From Actinoalloteichus hymeniacidonis (GTDB lineage Bacteria > Actinomycetota > Actinomycetes > Mycobacteriales > Pseudonocardiaceae): 64,000 nucleotides of DNA. Shown piece after piece: positions 56,201-63,443 of this stretch. Location of the stretch: NCBI RefSeq assembly GCF_014203365.1, contig NZ_JACHIS010000001.1:6200001-6264000 (forward strand). Reading direction: 5' to 3'. A model generated the notes under the pieces. That model was not told the DNA's origin, ran no database searches, and worked only from the letters and a program-made list of their open reading frames with translations. Both the position numbers and the translations under genes were made by a program. The number at the start of each line of letters is the position of its first letter. Position 1 is the stretch's first letter.

Positions 56201-56957
56201 CCCGCCGGGGTCGGAGGTGGTGGTCTGCGACGCGGGCGCGCTGCTGATGCCCGCCGACGAGATCGTCATGCCGTGGATTCGGCATCACCGCAGCTGGGAG
56301 CTGGATGAGGCCGAGCTGATCGCCCGGCTGGCGGGCGATGGGACGTTTCTCGACATCGGCGCGCACGTCGGTTACCACTCGCTGCGGCTGCTGACCAGGA
56401 ACCCGTCGCATCGGGTGATCACGGTCGAGGCGAACCCGACGACGGTCGAGTACCTGCGCCGCAACATCAACGCGAACCTCGCGCCTGCCGCAGCCGATCG
56501 CGTGATCGTGTTGCCGGTGGCCGCGTGGGACACTGCGACGAAGTTGTCACTGCTGGCCGCCGATCCCGTCAACAGCGGCGACTATCGGGTGAGCGAGTGG
56601 GCCGAGGACCGGTCGGTGACCGTTCCGGCCGTCGCCCTCGGCTCGCAGCCGGAGGTCACCGAGCATCGGATCTCGCTGATCAAGGTGGACCTGCAGGGCC
56701 GGGATCACCGGGCGTTGGCCGGTCTGCGCGACCTGCTCGGCCGGGATCACCCGCACGTGGTGTGCGAGTTCTGTCCCGAGCAGATCGAGGAACTCACCGA
56801 CGATCCGAGGACCGTGCTCGCCGAGTATCGATCCCTCGGCTACCGCATTCGCAGTGTCGCGGGAGTCGAGCAGGTCGATGACGAAGCGATCATCGAGGAC
56901 GCTCGGGCCAGCAGCACAGGGTTCTCCACCCTCTGGCTGGATCCCTCGGCGCCCTGA
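53220..56957 (+). CDS. Multidomain glycosyltransferase with C-terminal FkbM methyltransferase
   Basis: A 1245-residue fusion. (1) GT8-like GT-A domain (about 5-320) with the DxD motif in IYLDPDIQVF. (2) GT4-like GT-B domain (about 420-790) with FGVNLLGYLTAELGLGEMAR and the EX7E motif EGFGLTVAEAM. (3) Coiled coil (about 870-990). (4) FkbM-type methyltransferase (about 1000-1240) with the SAM motif FLDIGAHVGYHSLRL and LIKVDLQGRDHRAL. It probably adds sugars and an O-methyl group to a surface glycan. Overlap with the upstream gene and the acyltransferase genes behind suggest one operon. Confidence 0.9.
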   Translation: MSDGVTAVACTIVAKNYLPAARVLAQSFREHHPEHEFVIAVIDREHGEEQDEHATIVGPDWFGITDEDYLRMATSYTVMELATAVKPYLLRTLRERADVAIYLDPDIQVFSPFGEVVEHASTKSIVLTPHTLEPIPQDGLEPDDAVIMGTGIYNLGFIAVGAGSEGFLDFWASRLRHDAIAAPEQQLFTDQRWVDQAPALFPHYIWRDPGLNVAYWNVWQRPIEQTSTGGWTAAGRPLRFFHFSGYRPEKPWLLTFHCARKPRTLLSDHPALRALCDGYGQALLSAGYADSVESVPYRYNTLADDTRITPIMRRVFRAGWIKSERAKKKPPPAPPHAFGVDGGQAFRDWLTAPDDAQQAAAGLSRWTMAVWQNRPDLQIAFPQPWGADAEGYRHWCVNSGVQEKQIAPWALPTAAPKTIAPLDRFGVNLLGYLTAELGLGEMARIVHDAISHADIPIAAVVEDELVSNRTDLDAPDTLGDPRFPVSLIAVNADQLPAVSSTHAAAVKGRYRIGLWAWELEEFPESLHGSFDLVDEIWTVSEFCREAIARHSPVPVRTIPVPVRDPGAPIRRDREEGEKTRFLFAFDFNSVGERKNPWGLVTAFQRAFPDRSDVQLTIKAINAALHPEAAERLRSVVQADARIELLERYLPVDELRQLYADSDCYVSLHRSEGFGLTVAEAMMLELPTISTDYSSTTEFLNSEFGWPIPHTMTTVGPRCEPYQASAIWAEPDLDAAAKAMREVADDPAEGRRRGRAARAHLLRTRNLDITATWMREQLERAYASWQGRGDEPEKPTEKTSPMEPLRQAREALRWRADTEMPSRNPLAPAMRRAVLRAVDHYDVHQRRVLGAVTDGVESSLQAAHDRIDDLTGRIAELHQRQVVDVDEIKTEVRTVATRIGEARRDQDEVLNRLETKLDRQIVESEQMWADHGTTQAGHTEELEGLRKRVEASSEQQFAMFTERDQRADHLDIELAQAQRDLEALHALIAARHTEIPPGSEVVVCDAGALLMPADEIVMPWIRHHRSWELDEAELIARLAGDGTFLDIGAHVGYHSLRLLTRNPSHRVITVEANPTTVEYLRRNINANLAPAAADRVIVLPVAAWDTATKLSLLAADPVNSGDYRVSEWAEDRSVTVPAVALGSQPEVTEHRISLIKVDLQGRDHRALAGLRDLLGRDHPHVVCEFCPEQIEELTDDPRTVLAEYRSLGYRIRSVAGVEQVDDEAIIEDARASSTGFSTLWLDPSAP

Positions 56958-56960
56958 CCG

Positions 56961-58007
56961 ATGGCCTCGGCAGAGCTTCACGCGACACAGGACGATCCAG
57001 GCAGGACGACCGCCCGCGACTCCGCAGCACTGAGTGTGCTCGGCGCCGTGGGCGTCGTCCTCGTCCTGTACAGCTACCTGGTCGCGGTGTGGCCCAGCCG
57101 CCAGGGCGAGACGTTCGGTGTGGTCTCGCTGCTGCGGCGTTGGGTGAACGAACCGATGGGCATCGGATCCGACTTCGGTTTCCTCGGGACGGCCCTGATC
57201 TTCCTGATCGCGGGCTATCTCGGGGCCCGCTCGATGGACGTCGAGCCACTCGGGCGCTTCGTCCTCCGGCTGCTGGTCACCTTCGCGGCCTTGGCGCTGG
57301 TGACGTCAGGCCTGGTGTTCCTGGCGGGCCTGGCAGGCGGCGAGGCCTACCGGGGTTCCGGTCTCGAACTCGGACCCGACCCCAGCTCCGGGTATTTCCT
57401 GCTCATCATCTCGCTCTTCGTGTTGAGCGCACTGTTGTGCAGGCCGCTGGCGCGCATCCATCCCGCCTGGGCCGTCGCCGCGCAGATCGTGGTGTCCTCG
57501 GTCCCGGTGTTCCTCGGTGCTGGCGCCGAAGGCCTGCCGCGTTCGTTGAGCCTGCAGTTCGCGTTCCTACCGATCCTGATCATCGGCCAGCTCGCCTGGT
57601 CGGTTCGCACGGCACGGATGCCGCTATGGCTCGCCGTCGTGCTGGGGATGGCCGCGTTCCAGGTGATGGCCTGGGCCGAGCGCTCCTATCATGAGCTGCT
57701 GCCATGGTGGTATCCGTTGAGCGCGGTGTTCGCGATGCTGTTCTTCCTGTTGTTGCTCAACCATCCGCCCCGCTTCGGTCTCCATGCGGTGTTCGGTTGG
57801 TTGTTCGATCGTCGATATCCGGCGTTGTTGTTCACCGTGACCCTCGGTTGGGCGACACTGTCTCTATTGGGTCCGGTGGTACCGACCGGTCTTGCCGTGC
57901 TCGCGTCGCTGCTCATTACCCTGGCGGCGGCGGATGGGTACCACCGCCTGATAGAGAAGCCGCTGCGGCGACTACTCGTGCGAGGTCGCCCGCCGCAAGG
58001 CGCGTGA
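56961..58007 (+). CDS. Acyltransferase-3-like membrane protein lacking catalytic Arg/His
   Basis: A 348-residue protein with about ten helices in the acyltransferase-3 pattern (FGFLGTALIFLIAGYLGAR, then LQFAFLPILIIGQLAWSVR and a terminal YHRLIEKPLRRLL). In the first helix the conserved Arg and His are missing: DSAALSVLGAVGVVLVLYSY has Ser and Tyr at those places. It is likely catalytically inactive in the usual way, perhaps a partner of the intact acyltransferase downstream. Start ATG three bases after the glycosyltransferase stop. Confidence 0.8.
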   Translation: MASAELHATQDDPGRTTARDSAALSVLGAVGVVLVLYSYLVAVWPSRQGETFGVVSLLRRWVNEPMGIGSDFGFLGTALIFLIAGYLGARSMDVEPLGRFVLRLLVTFAALALVTSGLVFLAGLAGGEAYRGSGLELGPDPSSGYFLLIISLFVLSALLCRPLARIHPAWAVAAQIVVSSVPVFLGAGAEGLPRSLSLQFAFLPILIIGQLAWSVRTARMPLWLAVVLGMAAFQVMAWAERSYHELLPWWYPLSAVFAMLFFLLLLNHPPRFGLHAVFGWLFDRRYPALLFTVTLGWATLSLLGPVVPTGLAVLASLLITLAAADGYHRLIEKPLRRLLVRGRPPQGA

Positions 58008-58044
58008 GGCAACGGCCGTATCCGACGACGTGGGGATTGTTGAC

Positions 58045-59295
58045 ATGACGGCGCGGCCGGGCAGTGGATCCGCCCAGCACACTCGTCGGCCCCACCCGCA
58101 GGATGCGATCACCGAGGTGATCCCGGTACAGGAACCGATCACCGAGGTGATCCCGGTCCCGGCGGGTCTCGGCGCGACACCGGCTGATGCGCCCAAGCGG
58201 AAGCCGGTCAAGAAGGGCTACCACGCGGGATTGGACCTGCTTCGGGTCCTGATGGCCATCGCCGTGGTGTACACCCATCTGACGATCTGGGTGTCGTCCA
58301 ACGAGATCCTCTGGCCGGGGCACACGATCGTCCACCGGGGGCTCACCACCCCGTTGAACCTCAACCTGAACCTTTCATTCGTCGGCGTCGGCGCGTTCCT
58401 ACTGATCAGCGGCATCGTGATCACCAAGGTGGCCGACCGCGAATCACCGACCCGCTTCATGGCCAGGCGGCTGATCCGCATCCTGCCCGCCATGTGGCTC
58501 GTCGTGATCGTGATGTACTTCCTGGTTCAGGAAGGGCTGGTCAACGCCGAGGGCGGCGAGCCGGGTCAACCCGTTGACCTGCTGGCGAATCTGACGCTGG
58601 GAGCGTATTTCGAGACCCCCTCGGCGATCCTGCTCGGCGTGACCTGGACCCTCATCGTCCAGCTGATCTTCTACACCTATGTCGCGCTGACCATTCCGCT
58701 CTTACGGCGTTATCCCTGGTTGCCCGCGTTGCTGGGCGCCGCGTTGGTCTCGATAGCCCAGTCCTGGGCTGCGGCCGAGCAGAACACCGGGATCGTCAAC
58801 TTCCGAATCGGGATGTTCACCAGCTATCTGCCGGTGTTGTTCATCGGGCAGCTCATCTCGCTCGGTCATACCCGACGCATCCCGATTCCGGCAGCCATCG
58901 CACTGGGCAGCACGCACTTCATGCTCTTCCTCAGCGCCGACCTGTTCCAGGACTACATCACCACCGGCGTGGCCCACAGCCGGACACTGCTGTTGCTGAT
59001 CATGGTGGTGCTGCTGGTGATGAACAGCACCGGCAGGCTGGCCACCTCGCCGTTGATCTCGGCGATCTCGAAACGGTCGTACAGCATCTACCTGGTGCAC
59101 ACGGCGTGCATCTATCCGATCATGGGGCTGATGACCTCGACCTACGGCGTCGGACTCGCGATCGTGACCTCGTTGGCAGCCGTGGTCGTCGCCACCGAAC
59201 TGCTGCATCGCTGTATCGAGATGCCACCGGTGCGACTGCATCGACGATTCGAGCGGTACCTCGACGGACGCCGGGGTGTCCGCCGCGCAGGTTGA
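58045..59295 (+). CDS. Acyltransferase-3 family membrane O-acyltransferase
   Basis: A 416-residue protein with about ten helices; the first contains the conserved Arg and His (GLDLLRVLMAIAVVYTHLTI). SYLPVLFIGQLISLGHTRRI shows close kinship with the acyltransferase at 48 kb. The cytoplasmic N-terminus carries two copies of ITEVIPV. ATG at 58045 is chosen because GGGGA sits eight bases upstream. It follows the inactive homologue by 37 bp and probably acylates the product of the glycosyltransferase fusion. Confidence 0.9.
   Translation: MTARPGSGSAQHTRRPHPQDAITEVIPVQEPITEVIPVPAGLGATPADAPKRKPVKKGYHAGLDLLRVLMAIAVVYTHLTIWVSSNEILWPGHTIVHRGLTTPLNLNLNLSFVGVGAFLLISGIVITKVADRESPTRFMARRLIRILPAMWLVVIVMYFLVQEGLVNAEGGEPGQPVDLLANLTLGAYFETPSAILLGVTWTLIVQLIFYTYVALTIPLLRRYPWLPALLGAALVSIAQSWAAAEQNTGIVNFRIGMFTSYLPVLFIGQLISLGHTRRIPIPAAIALGSTHFMLFLSADLFQDYITTGVAHSRTLLLLIMVVLLVMNSTGRLATSPLISAISKRSYSIYLVHTACIYPIMGLMTSTYGVGLAIVTSLAAVVVATELLHRCIEMPPVRLHRRFERYLDGRRGVRRAG
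58107..58157 (+). repeat. Direct repeat of 21 bp inside the acyltransferase gene
   Basis: Two exact 21-bp copies (58107-58127 and 58137-58157) encode the duplicated ITEVIPV. Each copy also contains the inverted repeat GATCACC-GA-GGTGATC, so the segment can fold on itself. Probably a recent slippage or duplication event. Confidence 0.85.
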
Positions 59296-59298
59296 CGC

Positions 59299-60609
59299 CT
59301 AGGAGATCGGGTTGGCGCCCAAGTCGGCGGTGATGCGGTCGATCATCTCGGATTCGAGGAACGGTGCCGTGCCACCGACCAGGTTGCGCTCGACGACCTC
59401 GATCACGATCGTCTCCTGACCGATGAGCATGTCGATCACCGACCTCGGGTCGTCGCTGAGCGTTCCGTAGTACTGCAGGGTCACGTCGCTGAAGAAGCCC
59501 GACACATAACGGCTGCTGGCGGCGAGGAAGGAGTCACCGATGATCGCGGTGCGATCGGTGTTCATCCCGGCGAGGGGGCCGACGGAGAAGTGCTCCGGTT
59601 CGTCCAGGCGGTAGTTCAGTCCGTGGGTGTTGTCGGTCTGGCCGTCCGGGCGGATCCGATAGGTCATGCCCGCGCGTTGTTCCTTCTGGCCCAGCAGCAC
59701 CGGGAGATCGGCGTCGCTCTCCCAGATCTCGTGCTCATCGGTGGTGACGGCTGCGGTGGAACCGGGTTTCAGCTCTTCGGCGACCTCGGTGAGCATCGTG
59801 ATGGCGCCCTCGTCCATCCAATGCGAGTCCAAGGGGTAGTAGATGGGCCTGCCCAGTTCCGCGCTTCTCTCCCGCAGCGGCTCGCGGAGGTCGATGGCGT
59901 CGGTCGCCTCGGGCAGCTCATTCCAGAACTCGGTGGCCGCCTCGGTGGCGCAACGCTTGCCCGCGTAGTCCTCCGGAAGATGCTCCGGCACCGCCGTGGT
60001 CTTGTCCGGCGCGATCACCAAAACGAATTCCCGGCCGGAGGCCTCGATCCCGGTGCGAAGCCGCTGTAGCGCGTCGATCACCTCGTCGAGGGACCGCTCC
60101 CGGTTGCATCGGCTGTCGACGTCGGAGCCGAGATAAAGCCAGCCATCGCTGCCCTCGATCACGTTCGGGTAGGCGATCCGGCGGTCATCATCGCCGCCCG
60201 GGCCGGGGGTGATCGGGCCGCTGCCCGCGTCGTCACCGCCGTTCAGGGAGACCGACTCGCCGAAGACGACGTGGCTGACCGTGTCGGCGGCGTTGATGGC
60301 CGATTCTCGAAACGGCAGATAGTCGATCGACCACTGCGGGAACTCGGTGAAGAAGCCCCAACCGTGCATGATGTTGGGGAAATCGACCAACGCGCGGTTC
60401 TCGATCTCGGTGGCCCGCGAACCGAGCAGGAAGCTGAACACCGGGGCGCCGAAGAACAACAGTGCCGCGAGCAGCGCTAGCAACTGCCTGCCGCCATGCC
60501 GGGGACGGTAGAGATCGTGTTCCTTCGGCAGCCACGCCTCGTGCACCTCGGGAAGCCGCACACGAGGAATCGGTGCTGTCTGCTCGACCCCGGGCCTGGA
60601 CATGTTCAT
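59299..60609 (-). CDS. AlgJ/AlgX-like SGNH-fold O-acetyltransferase
   Basis: A 436-residue protein with a cytoplasmic start, one membrane helix (about 42-62) and an extracellular SGNH domain. Asp-His of the triad are in PLDSHWMDEG and the Ser nucleophile in IIGDSFLAASS (about 358). AlgJ/AlgX acetylate alginate using acyl groups passed across the membrane by a partner. It faces the acyltransferase genes with only three bases between stops, so it probably works on the same glycan. A Gly/Asp-rich linker occurs at about 120-145. Confidence 0.85.
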   Translation of the reverse strand: MNMSRPGVEQTAPIPRVRLPEVHEAWLPKEHDLYRPRHGGRQLLALLAALLFFGAPVFSFLLGSRATEIENRALVDFPNIMHGWGFFTEFPQWSIDYLPFRESAINAADTVSHVVFGESVSLNGGDDAGSGPITPGPGGDDDRRIAYPNVIEGSDGWLYLGSDVDSRCNRERSLDEVIDALQRLRTGIEASGREFVLVIAPDKTTAVPEHLPEDYAGKRCATEAATEFWNELPEATDAIDLREPLRERSAELGRPIYYPLDSHWMDEGAITMLTEVAEELKPGSTAAVTTDEHEIWESDADLPVLLGQKEQRAGMTYRIRPDGQTDNTHGLNYRLDEPEHFSVGPLAGMNTDRTAIIGDSFLAASSRYVSGFFSDVTLQYYGTLSDDPRSVIDMLIGQETIVIEVVERNLVGGTAPFLESEMIDRITADLGANPIS

Positions 60610-60827
60610 ACCCTAACGGGGGACCGACATCGGTTCGGGCGGTTCCATCCGGTTCTGCGGCGAAACCCCCGACATGCTGCGGAATTCCGCCGTCATCGGT
60701 GGGGATGGCATCCGCTCCTCGACACCGGCGCCCCACCCAAACGATGTGTCGAGACCGGTCATCGGCCTCGACACCCCGTCCGCTTCATCCCCCGACAGGC
60801 CCGGCCGAGCCTGCTTCCGTGGCGGGA

Positions 60828-61370
60828 TCAGTCGTCCCAGTCGTCCCGGTCATCCCGGTCGTCGTCGTCATCGTCGTCATCGTCGTCGTCATCGTCGTCC
60901 CGGTCGATCTTGAGGATCTCGCCGGACTCCGCGTCGATCTCCACGTCCCATTCGGTGCGGTCCTGGCGCAGCTCCAGTTCCCATTCCAGCCGGCCGTCGT
61001 CCTCGTCGCGCTCGACCTCGACGACCTCGGCGCCGGGCAGTTCGGCCTGCGCGATGCCGATGGCCTCCTCCCGCGCGATGGTGGTGCCGTTGCCCGACTT
61101 CGCGGGCTGGCTCGCGACGTCGTCGCGGTCATCGCGGTCGTCGTCCCGGTCATCCCGGTCGTCGCGGTCGTCGCGGTCGTCCCAGTCGTCGTCCCGGTCG
61201 TCCCAGTCGTCGACCCGCTGCTCGGTGGTCTGCTCGGTGGTCTGCTCGACGAAGCCGTTGCTCGTCGGCTGGCTGGCCGAGTTGCGGTCGTCCAGCGCGA
61301 TGGCGGTGCCACCGATAGCCAGCAGACCGGCTGCGCCGATGATCGCTGCCATGATCTTCGGGTTACGCAT
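60828..61370 (-). CDS. Secreted PepSY-domain protein with Asp/Arg repeats
   Basis: A 180-residue protein: signal peptide or N-terminal helix (IMAAIIGAAGLLAIGGTAIA), a Thr/Gln linker, a DDRDD repeat block (about 54-85), a PepSY domain (about 95-155, ITIAREEAIGIAQAELPGAE-like layout and WDVEIDAESGEILKIDRD) and a second Asp-rich block at the C-terminus. PepSY domains can inhibit peptidases or bind metals; the acidic blocks suggest calcium or metal binding. GAGGA six bases before the ATG. Convergent with nothing; divergent from the aldo/keto reductase. Confidence 0.88.
   Translation of the reverse strand: MRNPKIMAAIIGAAGLLAIGGTAIALDDRNSASQPTSNGFVEQTTEQTTEQRVDDWDDRDDDWDDRDDRDDRDDRDDDRDDRDDVASQPAKSGNGTTIAREEAIGIAQAELPGAEVVEVERDEDDGRLEWELELRQDRTEWDVEIDAESGEILKIDRDDDDDDDDDDDDDDRDDRDDWDD
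60837..60900 (-). repeat. Low-complexity GAC repeat encoding C-terminal Asp tract
   Basis: A near-perfect run of GAC/GAT codons on the minus strand, encoding about 14 Asp in a row flanked by RDDRDDW. The trinucleotide pattern is prone to replication slippage, so length may vary between strains. Confidence 0.8.
61110..61212 (-). repeat. Tandem GAC-GAC-CGN repeats encoding the DDR block
   Basis: Imperfect 9-base units (GACGACCGG or GACGACCGC), with a few units changed to include Trp, encode the first acidic block of the PepSY protein. Slippage-prone like the C-terminal tract. Confidence 0.8.
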
Positions 61371-61556
61371 CAGATGTCCTCTCGTCGTGCTCCGTTGTGC
61401 TGGTACCTACCTTGGCGGAGCTCGACATAGCGGCACGCTTGCTGACTCCTAAGGGCTGGTTAAGACCGAAAATCGGTCGTGAAATCACTCGCCGAACCCG
61501 GCGGGACCGGAACCACCGGTTTGGATGGACCGCAGTACGCCTTATGGTCTTGAGCC

Positions 61557-62519
61557 GTGGAGCAACGACGACTGGGTGACTCGGGTCTGACCGTCAGCGT
61601 CGTCGGCCTTGGCTGCAACAATCTCGGTAGACCCGGGACCAGCACGGAGACCCTGTCCGGGACCCGTGCCGTGGTCAACGCCGCATTAGACGTCGGAATC
61701 ACCTTCTTCGACGTTGCCGACGTCTACGGCGCCCCCCGAGGTCGCAGCGAGGAACTGTTGGGGCAGGCGTTGTCCGGCCGACGCGAATGGGCGGTCATCG
61801 CCACCAAGTTCGGCATGGACATGCAGGGCGTCAACGGCCCGGACTTCGGCTCGCGAGGATCCCGCCGCTACATCAAACGAGCGGTGGAATCGTCGTTACG
61901 TCGATTGGGAACCGACTGGATCGACCTCTACCAGCTGCATCGGCCCGATCCGGCAACGCCGCTTGAGGAGACCCTCTCGGCGCTGGACGACCTGATCCGC
62001 GAGGGCAAGGTCCGCTATATCGGCCACTGCAATCTCGCGGGCTGGCAGATCGCGGACACCGCCTGGATCGCCGACGACCAGAAACTGACCGGACCGATCG
62101 CGGCGCAGAACCACTATTCCCTGCTGGAGCGCGAGGCCGAGCGCGAGGTGGTTCCGGTCTGCGAGCGCTTCGGCGTCGGACTGATCCCCTACTTCCCCTT
62201 GGCCAACGGACTGTTGACCGGCAAGTACCGCCGGGGCGGTGAGACCCAACCCGGCACGCGGCTCGCCGGCCGCAGCAGGTTGCTCGCCGAGGCGCCGTGG
62301 GATCGCATCGAGGCGATCCGGCACTTCGCCGATCAGCGGAATCTGAGTATGACCGACGTCGCGATCGGCTGGTTGGCGGCGCAACCCGCAGTAGCCTCGG
62401 TCATCGCGGGCGCCACCATGCCCGAACAGATCAAGATGAACGCCATCGCCGGGGACTGGCAGCCGACCCTGGCAGACTTGGCCGAGCTCGATCAGATCTG
62501 CCCGCCCGGTCGCCGCTGA
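61557..62519 (+). CDS. Aldo/keto reductase
   Basis: A 320-residue NADPH-dependent oxidoreductase with the (beta/alpha)8 fold. Catalytic Asp-Tyr in FFDVADVYGAPRGRSEELLG, Lys in VIATKFGMD and His in DLYQLHRPDP are all present. The NADP-binding end GATMPEQIKMNA is typical of the YajO/Gpr-like branch. GTG start; weak ribosome site. TTA codons occur at AALDVG and SSLRRLG. Substrate unknown; 90 bp separates it from the next dehydrogenase on the same strand. Confidence 0.92.
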   Translation: MEQRRLGDSGLTVSVVGLGCNNLGRPGTSTETLSGTRAVVNAALDVGITFFDVADVYGAPRGRSEELLGQALSGRREWAVIATKFGMDMQGVNGPDFGSRGSRRYIKRAVESSLRRLGTDWIDLYQLHRPDPATPLEETLSALDDLIREGKVRYIGHCNLAGWQIADTAWIADDQKLTGPIAAQNHYSLLEREAEREVVPVCERFGVGLIPYFPLANGLLTGKYRRGGETQPGTRLAGRSRLLAEAPWDRIEAIRHFADQRNLSMTDVAIGWLAAQPAVASVIAGATMPEQIKMNAIAGDWQPTLADLAELDQICPPGRR

Positions 62520-62609
62520 GCGTCGCGCTGTCGACCCGCCTGGGTGGGCTACTACCGATCGACTCGGACACGTCCCGGCAGGTGGACCAACGGGCTCAAG
62601 GGAGAGCAC

Positions 62610-63371
62610 ATGCAGATCACGGACACCGCAGCGATCGTCACCGGCGGAGCCTCCGGCCTCGGCGGCGCCACCGCCCGAGCACTGGCGGCGGGTGGCGCGA
62701 AGGTATTCGCCCTCGATCTGCCCTCGGCGGTCGAGGCGGCGCAGCCCGTGGAGAACGTGGAGTTCGTCGCCGCCGACGTGCGAAGCGCCGAGCAGGTACA
62801 GGCCGCCGTCGATCAGGCCGTCGCCTCCGGAAGCCCGTTGCGCATCGCGGTGAACTGTGCCGGAGTCGCCGACGCAGGCCGCATCCTCAGCCGCAAGGGC
62901 GTCCACGACCTGGAGCTGTTCCGCAAGGTCATCGAGATCAACCTCATCGGCACCTTCAACGTGATGCGGTTGGCGGCCGAGGCGATGGCGAACACCGAGA
63001 AGCTGAACGAGGAGGGACACCGGGGCGTGGTGATCAACACCGCTTCGGTGGCGGCCTTCGAGGGCCAGGTCGGCCAGGCCGCGTACTCGGCGTCCAAGGG
63101 CGGCGTCGCCGGGATGACCCTGCCCGCCGCCCGTGACCTGGCATCGCTGGGTATCCGCGTGATGACCATCGCCCCCGGAATCCTGAGCACCCCGATGATG
63201 GCCGGGATCACCGCCGAGTTCCGCGAGGAGCTCACCGCGAACCTTCAGTTCCCCAAGCGGATGGGCCACCCGGAGGACTACGCGCGGCTGGCGTTGTCGA
63301 TCATCGACCAGGACTACCTCAACGGCGAGACCATCCGGCTCGACGGGGCGCTGCGGATGCCGCCGCGTTAG
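62610..63371 (+). CDS. Short-chain dehydrogenase (3-hydroxyacyl-CoA dehydrogenase type II-like)
   Basis: A 253-residue [18 protein letters not shown] binds NAD, Asp after the second strand (FALDLPS) favours NAD, the catalytic Ser is in [11 protein letters not shown] and Tyr-Lys in YSASK. The sequence [20 protein letters not shown] and the [13 protein letters not shown] end match the HSD10/HADH2-like group, which oxidises 3-hydroxyacyl-CoA. GGGAG lies before the ATG. A fatty-acid or branched-chain catabolic role is likely but not proven. Confidence 0.9.
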   Translation: MQITDTAAIVTGGASGLGGATARALAAGGAKVFALDLPSAVEAAQPVENVEFVAADVRSAEQVQAAVDQAVASGSPLRIAVNCAGVADAGRILSRKGVHDLELFRKVIEINLIGTFNVMRLAAEAMANTEKLNEEGHRGVVINTASVAAFEGQVGQAAYSASKGGVAGMTLPAARDLASLGIRVMTIAPGILSTPMMAGITAEFREELTANLQFPKRMGHPEDYARLALSIIDQDYLNGETIRLDGALRMPPR

Positions 63372-63389
63372 TCGGCCCTGCCGCCGTTG

Positions 63390-63428
63390 CCCGCGCGGCC
63401 GCCCGCCTCACCGGCGGCCGCGCGGGCG
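63390..63428. terminator. Bidirectional hairpin terminator
   Basis: A perfect 15-bp inverted repeat (GCCCGCGCGGCCGCC and complement) with a 9-base loop lies between two convergent genes, 18 bp after the SDR stop and 15 bp from the nuclease stop. It can serve both strands. Confidence 0.8.
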
Positions 63429-63443
63429 AGACACCGTTCGAAC

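Noticed and set aside
53112-56411. Minus-strand frame of 1099 codons opposite the glycosyltransferase fusion
   Set aside because: Opposite strand shows clear GT and FkbM motifs; the antisense translation has no domain and is typical of high-GC antisense frames.
60837-61212. Regular short repeats considered as a CRISPR array
   Set aside because: They are 3- and 9-base coding repeats inside a PepSY protein gene, with no spacers.
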